In this document: piece by piece, positions 1 to 11,061 of the stretch
How the letters are laid out: every line of letters begins with the position of its first letter
Numbering within the stretch: position 1 is the stretch's first letter
From: Cepaea nemoralis
Lineage: Eukaryota > Mollusca > Gastropoda > Stylommatophora > Helicidae
Length of the DNA stretch: 64,000 nt
Assembly: GCA_014155875.1 (NCBI GenBank)
Contig: JACEFZ010017850.1
Coordinates: 86,001-150,000 of the forward strand
Direction: 5' to 3'
Made by a program: the position numbers and the translations under genes
Notes under the pieces: generated by a model
What the model saw: the letters and a program-made list of their open reading frames with translations, nothing else
Told to the model about the DNA's origin: nothing
Database searches by the model: none

Positions 1-614
1 CCAAATTGAACAGCTACGTTCTTGAAAAAGTCAACAGCTTCACATACCTAGGAAGCAAAATGACATCTATAGGGGACTCAACACCAGAAATATCATCTAG
101 AATCGCACTGGCATCTAGTGCCTTCAATAAACTGCCAAACATCTGGAAGTCAAAGACACTCAGCAAACACACTTCCAGTGTTGACGTATGGATGTGAAAG
201 TTGGAAATCAACGGTAGCTTTAGATAAAAAATTAGACAATTTTGAGAACAAATGTCTTAGAAGACTTCTAAACATCCACTGGACAGACTTCAGAACCAAT
301 TCGCAAATAAGACAAGAGACTAAGCAAGATACAGTATCCAATTTCATAAGAAGACGCCGTTGGAACTACATCGGCCATGTACTCAGTATGGACAAGTCAA
401 GACTCCCCTACCAAGCCCTCATATGGTCACCAGTAGGGAAAAGAAAACGGGGAAGACCAAGAGAGACCCTGCGTAGAACATCATTAGAGAAGGCTCATTC
501 AACGGCCAAGTAAATATCCAAGATCTACAACAGATAGCAGCGAACCGCCAGGCATGGAGAGACAGGACTTCTGCCCTATGCGCCGCCTTAGGCTCAAGAG
601 GAAAGACTAACTAA
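1..614 (+). mobile_element. RTE/SR2-like LINE, C-terminal reverse transcriptase remnant
   Basis: Translated in pieces, this gives the end of a non-LTR reverse transcriptase: a 'SFTYLGS' block, then 'LTYGCESW', then 'WNYIGHVLSMD' and the basic 'GKRKRGRPRETLRR' block, ending in a 'WRDRTSALCAALGS' tail with a stop at 612-614. The frame changes near 170 and near 505, so it is not functional. The stop lies within a short (CTAA)n run, as in many LINE 3' ends. The end motif resembles RTE/SR2-type elements known from flatworms and molluscs; the clade is inferred. The 5' part lies outside the window. Confidence 0.8.
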
Positions 615-1114
615 CTAATTAATTGGGTGCAAGCGACTTTTTAATTAAAAAAAATATTAGGAACTATGATTATGAACAGGTGTTTTGTCACTTATATTAT
701 CTTATTTATATTATACAAAAGTTATCACTTTATTATGTCTTTCAACACATCTTTCTCATATCTCTGTCTCTCACACTTTTCAACCTGCTTCACATATACC
801 AGGTTTTGCTGCACTTTATGTGCGTAGCATCTCCTTGTTTATTTGTTAATTCATCAGGCCAGTATGTCGGAAGCCTGGTGTTTGAATTGCCTAATCATGT
901 CTTTCTGAGGCGACGCATATTACTGTCAGCTTGGACCGGAATTATGAGGAGGACATCAATAGCAGGAAATAGTATGTTGGTAATGTAAACAAAGATGGAA
1001 GCCTGTAAACAGTAAGAGTACAGAAACGCAAGTTAACAATTCTTTAACTCGCATGGGGGACACAATTATTTTTATTGGGGATACCAATCTGGAAAATTAT
1101 TCTTGATATTTAAA
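615..1114. other. Unassigned AT-rich stretch
   Basis: An open frame of 121 codons at 623-988 (+) is hydrophobic and AT-rich. It has no recognisable domain and no splice or promoter context. I see no other feature here. Confidence 0.3.
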
Positions 1115-1370
1115 CAGCTTCATACTTCAGCTATGTATAAACTACCCTGTCTATTCGGACTCCAGCTCGGAATAAACTACTCTGTCTATTCGGACTCCAG
1201 CTCGGAATAAACTACTCTGTCTATTCGGACTCCAGCTCGGAATAAACTACTCTGTCTATTCGGACTCCAGCTCGGAATAAACTCTCCCTTTAAACAGCTT
1301 CAAACTTCAGCTCGGTATAAACTACTCTGTCTATTCAGAGCCAGCTCGGTATAAACTCTCCCTTTCCAAT
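1115..1370. repeat. 35-bp minisatellite, about 6 copies
   Basis: The unit contains 'CTCTGTCTATTCGGACTCC' followed by 'AGCTCGGAATAAACT'. Four copies from 1136 to 1275 are nearly identical at 35-bp spacing, and the outer copies are degenerate, with 'TTTAAACAGCTTC' replacing the first half. Confidence 0.9.
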
Positions 1371-1654
1371 CCGCAGCGAAGTTCTTTAAATTAAACTGAA
1401 CCACCAGGTCGACCCAGCGTCAAATTCCAAAACAAAAAATGTTCCTGGGCTGGCCTGATATTAACCACAACAATCTTTTATTGCAGTTTAGACATTAACA
1501 ATATGAGCCTCGTTCCATATGCCCGTTATACCCCAACTTGTGTAGAAGGGTATTTTACCTTCGACGTACTTACTCGATCCTTAGAGTTGTATATATTCAT
1601 ACATTCAGTTAGACTATCTGGATCGATCAGTTGTTTTAGATCGATTTCTCAATA

Positions 1655-1980
1655 GTCTTATTTCTCCTGGTCTCTGGGTAGTGAGATCGGACGCCCTTGT
1701 GTATTGTTGTCCCTGTAAAAAGTCCCTTGGAAGTTGGAAATCGAAAAAGAGTAGCCTAACGGCGCTGCCCGGGCAAAATTTCGAGTTAAAAATCTACTCA
1801 AAGTATTTCAGGATCCTCGCCGATGCTACGGTGTTCGTGCACTGAGCTGAGATTCTCCGGACTCAGACTTGAGTTAAGAGTAGAACGGAGCACTTATGGG
1901 TTACACCCATGTGCCATGATGTTGATCCGTCGACTAAACTAAACGAAACGAAACTAAACTAAACTAAACTAAACTAAACA
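1655..1980 (+). mobile_element. SINE family E, body and tail
   Basis: About 320 bp matches, in opposite orientation, the element at 47850-48255. Shared blocks include 'GTAGCCTAACGGCGCTGCCC', 'TTTCGAGTTAAAAATCTAC', 'GGATCCTCGCCG' and 'GAACGGAGCACTTATGGG'. This copy lacks the tRNA-like head seen in the other one. It ends in a pentanucleotide tail of repeated AAACT units (1930-1978), typical of the 3' end of a tRNA-derived SINE. Polymerase III origin is inferred from the head of the other copy. Confidence 0.8.
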
Positions 1981-2044
1981 TCTCAATAGTCAAATATAAG
2001 GTAATATCATAGCAGATACGGCTAATGGTAATTCCAAGAATGAC

Positions 2045-3645
2045 GTCTGCTCATATTCTATGCCCCGTATAGTATGTGGGATAGCAAGCTTTAGGTCTTC
2101 ACATATTCCGGGCAATGTATGAAGAGGCGGGGTGTCAAGTGCCCAGTCGTCACATAATATAGATCACTACATAATGAGCTCGCGTATAAATTTTTAGGCC
2201 GTCATACATTCTACACAAGAGCATAATGAGGTAGGGTATACATTGCTCGTTCGCTACATATTCTACACCAAAACGTAATGAGGAAGGGTATACATTGCTC
2301 GGTCGTTACATTTTCTAGCGCAGGACATAAGGAGGTAGGGTGTTAATTGCTCGGTCGATATATCCTCACGACTTGAAGATAATGTCATAGGGTATACATT
2401 GCTCGGTCGTTACATTTTCTAGCCCAGGACATGAGGAGTTAGGGTGTTAATTGCTCGGTCGTTACATCCTCACGACTTGAAGATAATGACGTAGGGTATA
2501 CATTGCTCGGTCGTTACATATTCTAGCCCTAGACATAATGAGGTAGTGTGTTAATTATTCCGTCGTTACATATTCTAGCCCTAGACATAATGAGGTAGTG
2601 TGTTAATTATTTGGTCGTTACATATTCTAGCCCTAGACATAATGAGGTAGTGTGTTAATTATTCGGTCGTTACATATTCTAGCCCTAGACATAATGAGGT
2701 AGTGTGTTAATTATTCGGTCGTTACATATTATAGACAAGGACATAATAAGGGATGGTTTCAATTGCTCGGTCGTTACATATGCTAGCCCAGGACATAATA
2801 AGGTAGGGTATACATTGTTTGATCGTTACATATTCGACACCAGAACATAATAAGGTAGGGTATACTTTGTTCGTCGTTACATATTCGACACCAGAACATA
2901 ATAAGGTAGGGTATACATTGTTCGATCGCTACATATTCTAGCCCAGGACATAAGGAGTTAGGGTGTTAATTGCTCGATCGTTACATCCTGAAGACCTGAA
3001 GGTAATGTCGTAGGGTATACATTGCTCGGTCGTTACCTATGCTAACCTAGGATATAATGACGTATGACATACATTGTTCGGTCGTTACCTATTCTAGACC
3101 ATTACATAATAAGGTAGGCTATGCATTGCTGGCTCATTACATGCTATAGACCAGGACATAATGACGTATGACATACATTGCTCGGTCGTTACATATTCTA
3201 GATCAAGGCAATAATGACTTAGGATATACATTATTCGGTCGTTACATATTATAGACCAGAACATAATAAGGTAGGGTGTTAATTGCTCGGTCGTTACATC
3301 CTCAAGACCTGAAGATAATGTCGTAGGGTATACATTGCTCGGTCGTTACATATGCTAGCCAAGGACATAATGAGGTAGTGTGTTAATTATTCGGTCGTTA
3401 CATATTCTAAACGAGGACTTTATAAGGTAGAGTGCGTAAATTGCTAGGTCATCACATATTTTAGACCATGACATAATAAGGTAGGTGTTAAAATGTTAGA
3501 CAGTCACATATTTTAGACCAGGATATGATAAATTAAGGTGTAAATTATTAAGTAGTCATATATTCAAGACCGGGACATTACGAGGTAGAATATAATTTTT
3601 TAGATCCTCACATATTCTAGACCTGGACATAATGAGGTAGGATGT
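2045..3645. repeat. Diverged 52-bp satellite array, about 30 copies
   Basis: The core motifs 'TCGGTCGTTACATATTCTAG' and 'GACATAATGAGGTAG' recur through 1.6 kb. Adjacent copies starting at 2521, 2573, 2625 and 2677 are exactly 52 bp apart and nearly identical, while copies at both ends are much more diverged. The third segment of the unit has two main variants, 'GGGTATACATTGC' and 'GTGTGTTAATTAT'. Confidence 0.9.
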
Positions 3646-3884
3646 CATCCTCGTCTCTCCTTCTTCCCCGACAATTTCCTGGTACCCTCTGAGTCGACCA
3701 GTATGGTCACTGCTAAGAAAGAAATCAATGGCAAACTACCTTCTTTACAGATGCCTAGAACATTATTTCGTCAATTCATTGAGAATCGGATAAGTGCGTA
3801 AATGGGTGCTGCATAGGAGCTGCCATGCCCAGTAGGGATAGTCATGTGCACCAGGTGACTCCAGACCGTCAGCAAACGACTGAG

Positions 3885-3985
3885 TGCAAAAGATTAATCC
3901 ACGACTCTGGTGATTTTGTGAGATGGCGAGATAGGACCGTTCACGCTTATCGCATAACACATGATGATGATAATTGACCAAGCCG
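3885..3985 (+). mobile_element. LINE 3' tail fragment (family of 53300-53774)
   Basis: The segment 'ATCCACGACTCTGGTGAT' followed by 'GAGATGGCGAGATAGGACCG' and a (GATGAT) end matches the C-terminal coding end of the better preserved copy at 53700-53775. Upstream, 3660-3884 contains 'AAATCAATGGCAAACTAC', a motif shared with the SINE C core. No open frame survives. Confidence 0.7.
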
Positions 3986-4004
3986 TCTCACGCGTGTCAT
4001 TTAC

Positions 4005-4315
4005 TCACAGGCAATGCTGTAAGATCACGCAGATTAATGTTAGACATGACCTTGTTTCGCGCCGCACATTGCCTTCAAAGTATAACCAGCTGGACGCATT
4101 ATTCTGCATCGTTTCGTTGGGGTGTCTGGTTGGCCGTGCGTCGAAGTACACACGTTTCTTCAACGAGGCGGCAGTGTTATTTTGAGGCGGTAAGTTCGAA
4201 TCGAAGTGACACTGATGTACTGGCCAGGGGAACAGCTTGTCAGATGGCCCCATGGACCCTTGATGAAATGAACCCTCTTAAACTCCAGACAATATGTTTC
4301 AACATGGAGGTCACC
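4005..4315. other. Unassigned; possible tRNA-like remnant
   Basis: A weak B-box-like motif ('AGTTCGAATCG', about 4191-4201) follows a region rich in tRNA-like words. Overlapping open frames on both strands have no recognisable domain. I do not assign a function. Confidence 0.25.
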
Positions 4316-4592
4316 ATGACCGAATGGATAAGAACGCTCGTTCTTAAACATCCGGCGTGCTGATGTTGAGCTAGGGGGTTAAACCTAATTTCGGGTAAGT
4401 TGGACTAAAAATGTCGACTTCTCGTCCTTAATTTGGGGACGTAAATGACAAGTATCCCTGAAGTCGGAGTTGGTTCAACTGATGGCGAGGGACACTGATA
4501 ATAGGGAAAGCTAATCCACAAGCACAATTGAGTCCAGTGCTACTAGAAATAGCGTGTATGGACTACGCTTGAGTTCAAAGCGAGCGAGCCCA
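4316..4592 (+). mobile_element. SINE family A, copy 1
   Basis: The head carries an A-box-like 'ACCGAATGGATAAGAACGC' and a degenerate B-box region ('GGGGTTAAACC'). The body follows: 'CTTAATTTGGGGACGTAAAT', 'TCGGAGTTGGTTCAACTGAT' and 'GGCGAGGGACACTGATAAT'. The tail is 'GTGTATGGACTACGCTTGAG' plus 'TTCAAAGCGAGCGAG'. The same order of blocks is found at 35013, 39262, 53085, 53835(-) and 60111(-). This copy is the most complete uninterrupted one and serves as the reference for the others. Confidence 0.85.
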
Positions 4593-5629
4593 AACAAATG
4601 TGAGTATCCTTTTAGTAGCAATGTGTCCTGGAAACACATATTTGTGGACTGTCCGCCATTGCTCAGCGTGGTGACTATAGCTTACAATGTAAAATTTATG
4701 TCCATTCATGCTGTCTTCTAATCTCTACATTTCCCCGCCACTTCTATGAGTAACACCAAAACATATGAATTGACATCTGCTGCTGGTGTACTCATCTCAT
4801 AGGCTCACAATTGCCAATCATGCTAGAGTTCAGAAAATCATACGCTTGGAAAATGCAAGCGAAGAAAGAAATACCGGTTCTACATCTTGTGATATAGTGC
4901 GCACGAGTTGAACGTGCAGGGAGATAGAGTTTTCTCGCCGGCAAAGGTGAGCTGGTATGTCCTTCGAGTAACACGTAAACCAACTCGACTCAAACAGAAT
5001 CAGATCTTACCTGAGCCTCCGTGTGCCAGGTTTTGTGGAGAGTGTTAGGAAAACGTTACAAAAGTTTTATGAAACGCCTGACAGCTTGTGGGTTGGTTTA
5101 ACACCGAAACTAAATTCATGTTCTTTTCTGGCAGGATTATTTTGTGCAATTCCAGCAACAAAAGGAACACGAAATAATCCCCCGGCATCCGCTTGGATTG
5201 ATGAACATTTGAAGAATAGGATTCTTACTCATCTGTGGTTAATTCAAGTGGTGTATTCAAAATGGCGAATGGATACAAAGCAGGATGAGTGTTGACTGTT
5301 TGCGACAGTACTAACTCCAGCGTGGCAACCTTATCTCTGCGACAGCTTGAGTACAGTTGGGAATCAGTATGTGTTCTTGTGTTCATTGTAAAAGTGCATA
5401 CTGGATTCACATTTGTCTGAAGGTTAATTGTCTGCGTGTTTGCGGTAAGGTAATGACATCAGAATGTAATAAGAATAAGCGTTTTTACTGTCCGATTGTC
5501 AGTCTTATTATAGACATGTGTCTTTTCTTTCGGCAACTTGCATCTTGTATTTTGATTGTCTACATTTTATTATGCAGTTCTTTTGCAGGACACCAGGTTG
5601 ATTATTACCATCGCTGTGGCTTAAAAAGT
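4593..5629. other. Unassigned stretch
   Basis: Short open frames (for example 5023-5295 +, 90 codons) show no recognisable domain. No tandem repeat or transposon match was seen. Confidence 0.3.
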
Positions 5630-5862
5630 TAGTTACATATCCTTTACAGGACGTCGTAGTCAACACCCACATTTTGCTGTTGTGAACTCTTGGGAAGTTT
5701 GCGTTCAGTAGTTTGCATTGTTTTCTGAACGACCAACACCCATACCATTTCGTTAAAAAAAACGCAATGCGGTCTGCTGCCAATTCGCCCACAGCTGTGT
5801 TTCGAACGCGGGTATGCGGGATTGAGAACTGCGTACGTAATCCCTTCACCGCGGAGCCGATT
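5630..5862 (-). mobile_element. SINE family C, full copy, antisense
   Basis: Read on the minus strand, it has a tRNA-like head ('CCGCGGTGAAGGGATTACG', then B-box-like 'GCGTTCGAAACACAGCTG'). The shared core follows ('CTACTGAACGCAAACTTCCC', 'GACGTCCTGTAAAGGATATG'). The same core occurs about a dozen times in the window. A second, + strand copy starts directly after it. Confidence 0.85.
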
Positions 5863-5865
5863 CTA

Positions 5866-6046
5866 TGGTTTAAAAGATAGCGAAATTGAGCGGTTTGGAA
5901 GCTGACCGCTTTGCGTTGATTTCGTTGGTATGGGGTGTCTTGTCTTTTAAAATATTATGTGAAATACTGAATGTAAAATTGCGTAATAAATCAGAGACAG
6001 CCAATACATGCTTGGGTTGATTGCATCGTCCTGTAAAAGCCAAGTA
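5866..6046 (+). mobile_element. SINE family C, body only
   Basis: 'CTGACCGCTTTGCGTTGATT', 'AATCAGAGACAGCCAATACA' and 'TGATTGCATCGTCCTGTAAA' match the sense strand of the SINE C body; the head is missing. It lies back to back with the antisense copy at 5630-5862. Confidence 0.7.
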
Positions 6047-6126
6047 ACTAAATAACAGTTTATTATAGAATGTGCTCTTCACTTTGTCACTACATATTCT
6101 TACTTTATACATACAGACAGCTCTCG

Positions 6127-6471
6127 TCGCTTCAGAGGTCACAGATTGTGAGAATTGTATGGATATTTTGCCCTGACCATGCGGGTGCACGGGGGAATGA
6201 ACAGGCTGATTGGCTAACAGGGAATGCACCTCTTGGTGGAATTTTGCCCATGGACAAGGGGGAGGTGGTTGTGCGCTTGTGGGACCTGGTGGAGAAGGCG
6301 GAGGAACAGATTGAGAACCCATATGTGGAAAGAATGAGATTGCTGGTGATCGGCAGGGGTTCTGGACGAATCTCAAAACTGAGAGGGAAGACCAGGAGAA
6401 CTTTTAATCAGATAGCGCTGGCTGTTGAACGAGGGGACGGAGCACGTATGGGAATGTCCCTAGTGCAGTGA
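6127..6471 (+). mobile_element. I/Jockey-type LINE, RNase H C-terminal fragment
   Basis: The frame reads 'WIFCPDHAGARGNEQADWL', the conserved end of an RNase H domain in non-LTR retrotransposons (usual form PGHAGVxGNExAD), followed by about 75 residues of basic tail to a stop at 6469-6471. The catalytic core upstream is missing, so this is a 5'-truncated insertion. It ends in a short run of CAACTCAA-like repeats, as expected at a LINE 3' end. A related fragment lies at 35164-35588. Confidence 0.8.
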
Positions 6472-6516
6472 TGTCGGTTCTTAACTCAGCTCAACTCAAA
6501 TCAACATACAAAAAGT

Positions 6517-6586
6517 GAAGTGCGTGTGTGTGTGTGTGCGCGTGCGTGCGTGCGTGCGTGCGTGTGTGTGTGTGTGTGTGTGTGTA
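6517..6586. repeat. (GT)n/(GC)n microsatellite
   Basis: About 70 bp of alternating GT with an inner (GTGC) block. Alternating purine-pyrimidine DNA of this kind can adopt Z-form; that is general knowledge, not tested here. Confidence 0.95.
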
Positions 6587-6824
6587 GGTGAACATTAGTC
6601 CCTGACCTTAAGTCACTGATGTCAGTTCAGGGTCTGACAAAGCCTATCAGAAACTGTATTGGGCGGTAGGTGTCCAGTGTGATACAGACAACATAGCCCT
6701 AGTGCGCAGTTTGTTCCGAACAGGCTAACTTGGGTGACGTCATGGCCTTCCGACTCGGTGGTCTCCTGTTTTAAACACTCATCGTAAAAAAAGGGGTGGG
6801 GGGGGGGGGGGGGCGAGTGATATT
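6587..6824. other. Unassigned, with a G-run at 6795-6813
   Basis: No coding signal was recognised. A homopolymeric G tract of about 18 sits just upstream of the 41-bp minisatellite. Confidence 0.5.
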
Positions 6825-8345
6825 TGATTTCAGACTGACATGGACTTGGAGGTTGACCCAGCATATGATTTCAGACTGACATGGACTTGGAGGTGGACCC
6901 AGCATATAGTTTCAGACTGACATGGACTTGGAGGTTGACCCAGCATATGATTTCAGACTGACATGGACTTAGAAGTGGACCCAGCATATGATTTCAGACT
7001 GACATGGACTTGGAGGTGGACCCAGCATATGATTTCAGACTGACATGGACTTGGAGGTGGACCCATCATATGATTTCAGACTGACATGGACTTGGAGGTG
7101 GACCCAGCATATGGTTTCAGACTGACATGGACTTGGAGGTGGACCCATCATATGATTTCAGACTGACATGGACTTGGAGGTGGACCCAGCATATGGTTTC
7201 AGACTGACATGGACTTGGAGGTGGACCCAGCATATGATTTCAGACTGACATGGACTTGGAGGTGGACCCATCATATGATTTCAGACTGACATGGACTTGG
7301 AGGTGGACCCAGCATATGATTTCAGACTGACATGGACTTGGAGGTGGACCCATCATATGATTTCAGACTGACATGGACTTGGAGGTGGACCCATCATATG
7401 ATTTCAGACTGACATGGACTTGGAGGTGGACCCAGCATATGATATCAGACTGACATGGACTTGGAGGTGGACCCATCATATGATTTCAGACTGACATGGA
7501 CTTGGAGGTGGACCCATCATATGATTTCAGACTGACATGGACTTGGAGGTGGACCCATCATATGATATCAGACTGACATGGACTTGGAGGTGGACCCAGC
7601 ATATGATTTCAGACTGACATGGACTTGGAGGTGGACCCATCATATGATTTCAGACTGACATGGACTTGGAGGTGGACCCATCATATATCAGACTGACATG
7701 GACTTGGAGGTGGACCCAGCATATGATTTCAGACTGACATGGACTTGGAGGTGGACCCATCATATGATATCAGACTGACATGGACTTGGAGGTGGACCCA
7801 GCATATGATTTCAGACTGACATGGACTTGGAGGTGGACCCATCATATGATTTCAGACTGACATGGACTTGGAGGTGGACCCATCATATGATTTCAGACTG
7901 ACATGGACTTGGAGGTGGACCCATCATATGATATCAGACTGACATGGACTTGGAGGTGGACCCAGCATATGATTTCAGACTGACATGGACTTGGAGGTGG
8001 ACCCATCATATGATTTCAGACTGACATGGACTTGGAGGTGGACCCATCATATGGTTTCAGACTGACATGGACTTGGAGGTGGACCCATCATATGATTTCA
8101 GACTGACATGGACTTGGAGGTGGACCCAGCATATGATATCAGACTGACATGGACTTGGAGGTGGACCCATCATATGATTTCAAACTGACATGGACTTGGA
8201 GGTTGACCCAGCGTATGATTTCAGACTGACATGGACTTGGAGGTGGACCTAGAGTATGATTTCAGACTGACATAGACTTGGAGGTGGACCCAGCATATGG
8301 TTTCAGACTGACATGGACTTGAAGGTGGACCCAGCATATGGTACC
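6825..8345. repeat. 41-bp minisatellite, about 37 copies
   Basis: The unit contains 'CAGACTGACATGGACTTGGA', then 'GGTGGACCC' and a junction of AGCATATGATTTC type. Copies are nearly identical. The junction varies in two places: AGCATAT or ATCATAT, and GATTTC, GATATC or GGTTTC. From about 7400 to 8100 the variants recur in groups of three or four units. One copy near 7680 has a 3-bp deletion, and the last four copies (8170-8340) are more diverged. Confidence 0.97.
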
Positions 8346-8975
8346 AGAAAATGATTTGGTTCAGTAAAGGCGGCTGGCATGATATTGAAAACACCACCTG
8401 TCGAGTGCCTTTGATCTATAAAACCATAGAGCCAGCAGTTTATAATGCAGGAGGTCATCGAATAGACACTGATGAATTACTTTTACTTAATTAATTCAAC
8501 GCTGAAGGATAATATATCGCCAAATGCGACCTCACATTTGGACAGAATTAGGATATATCGAAATACTATGGTCATCGTGTTATTTGTTTGGTTTCATGGT
8601 ATCTTCCGCAATTTTAATGCTTACGGAAACGGAACTATGCATTATAAAACTTGTTCCTTTGATTGTGTACTATTTTTGGTGTAAACCTGCATTTTGTTTG
8701 ACACTGAATCTGTTGACTTACCGTATATCCTCTACTCCATCATAGGTATGGACGCTTGACGTTCGTTGCTGTGTAAATGGTGAAGTTAATGTTATATAGC
8801 TAATATCTTTTGGAGGGGAGTGGGGTGTTAGACTTTCTCATATACTTGGTCACGGCAAGATAAAGCGGGGTATATCCGCCTGTCCTTCTAAAAAAAATTG
8901 CGCTAGCTCACTTGGGAGGGAACTCATACCCGTGGTTTAGAAGGTTCACTAACAGCTACGGTTGAAGAGTGGCTA
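8346..8975. other. Unassigned stretch
   Basis: Open frames of up to 73 codons at 8472-8745 have no recognisable domain. No transposon match was found. Confidence 0.3.
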
Positions 8976-11061
8976 AGATGTGTGTGTGTGTTGTGTGTGG
9001 TAGTGTGTGTGTGTGTGTTTGTGGTGTGTTTGTGTGTGGTGTGTGTGCGTGTGTGTGGTGTGTGTGGTGTGTGTGTGGTGTGTGTATATGTGTGGTGTGT
9101 GAGTGTGGTGTTTGTGTGTGTGTGGTGTGTGGTGTGTGTGTGGTGTGTGTGTGTGTGTGTGTGTGTTTGGTGTTTGTGTAGTGTGGTGTGTGTGGTGTGT
9201 GTGTGGTGTGAGTGTGTGGTGTGTGTGTGCGTGTGGGTGTGTGAGTTTGTGGTGTGTGTGTTTGTGGTGTGTATGTGTCGTATGTGTGTGTGGTATGTGT
9301 GTGGTGTGTTTGTGGTGTGTGTGTGGTGTGTGTGTGGTGTGTTGTGTAGGGTTGGTGTGTGTTTTGTGTGTGTGTGTTTATGTATGTATGGTGTGTGTGT
9401 GTTGTGTGTGTTGTGTATGTGTGGTGTGTGTGTGGTATGTGTAGTGTGTGTGTGGTGTGTGTGTGGTGTGTGTGTGTGGTGTGTGTGTGTCGTGTGTGTG
9501 TCGTGTGTGTGTGTGGTGTGTGTGTGTGGTGTGGTGTGTGTGGTTGGTGTGTGTTTTGTGTGTGTGTTTACGTGGGTGTAGTGTGTGTGTGTTGTGTGTG
9601 TGTTGTGTATATGTGGTGTGTCTTTGTGTGTGTGTGTGGTGTGTGTGTGGTGTGTGTGGTGTGTGTGGTGTGTGTCTGTGTGTGGTGTGTGTGTGGTGTG
9701 TGTGCGGTGTGTGTGTTTGTGTGTGGTGTGTGTGGTGTGTGTGGTGTGCTTGGTGTGTGGTGTGTGTGTTTGTGTGTGGTGTGTGTGTGGTGTGTGTGTC
9801 TGGTGTTTGCGTGTGTGTTGTGTGTGTGTGTGGTGTGTGTGTGTGGGTGTGGTGTGTGTGTGGTGTGTGTGTTTATTAGTGGTGTGTGTGGTGTGGTGTG
9901 TGGTGTGTATGTGTGGTGTGGTGTGTATGTGTATGTGTGTGTGGTGTGTGTGGTGTATGTGTGTGTGGTGTGTGTGTCGTGTGTGGTGTGTGTGTGTGTT
10001 TGTTAGTGGTGTGTGTGTATGTTTGTGTGTGGTGTAGTGTGTGTTTGTGTGTGTCGTGTGGGGTGTGTGTGGTGTGTGTGTGGTGTGTGTGTAATGGGTG
10101 TGTGTGGTGTGTGTGTGTGTATGTGTGTTTTTGTGTCGTGTGTGTGTGTGTAAGTGTGTGTGTGGTGTTTGTGTGTGTGGTGCATGTGTGGTGTGTGTGG
10201 TGTGTGTGTGTGGTGTGTGAGTGTGTGTGGTGTGTGTGTAGTGTGTGTGTGGTGTGTGTATATGTGTAGTGTGTGGTGTGTGTGTGGTGTGTGTGTGGTG
10301 TATGTGTGTGTGTTTGTGTGTGGTGTGGGGTGTGTGTGGTGTGTGTGTGGTGTGTGTGTAATGGGTGTGTGTGGTGTGTGTGTATGTGTGTGTTTGTGTG
10401 GTGTGTGTGTGTAAGTGTGGGTGTGTGGTGTTTAAGTGTGTGGTGTATGTGTGGTGTGTGTGTGTGTTGTGTGTGTGGTGTGTGAGTGTGTGGTGTGTGT
10501 GTGTGTGGTGTGTGTGTAGTGTGTATGGCGTGTGTATATGTGTAGTGTGTGAGTGTGGTGTTTGTGTGTGTGGTGTGTGTGTGTGTGTTTGGTGTATGTG
10601 TGGTGTGGTGTGTGTGGTGTGTGTGGTGTGTGTGTGTGTGGTGTGTGTGTGTGGTGTGTGTGTTTGCGTGTAGGTGTGTGAGTTTGTGGTGTGTGTGTTT
10701 GTGGTGTGTATGTGTCGTATGTGTGTGTGGTGTGTGTGGTGTGTGTGGTGTGTGTGTGTGGTGTGGTTGTGGTGTGTGTTTGGTGTGTGTTCTGTGTGTG
10801 TGTGTGTGTATTTGTGTGTGTGTGGTGTGTGTGTATGTGGTGTGTGTGTGTGTTGTGTTTATGTGGTGTGTGTGGTATGTGTAGTGTGTGTGTTGTGTGT
10901 GTGTGGTGTGTGTATGGTGTGTGTGTCGTGTGTGTGTGTGTGTGTGTGTGGTGGTTGTGTGGTGTGTGTGTCTGTGATGTGTGTGTGTGTGGTGTGTTGT
11001 GTGTGTGGTGTGTTGTGTGTGTGTGTGTGTGTGGTGTGTGTGTGTTGTGTGTGTGTGGTGT

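Noticed and set aside
1930..1980. Telomere-like repeat (AAACT)n
   Set aside because: Not an animal telomere motif; it is the tail of SINE E.
5023..5295. Candidate host exon of 90 codons
   Set aside because: No recognisable domain and no splice context; similar frames arise by chance across the window.
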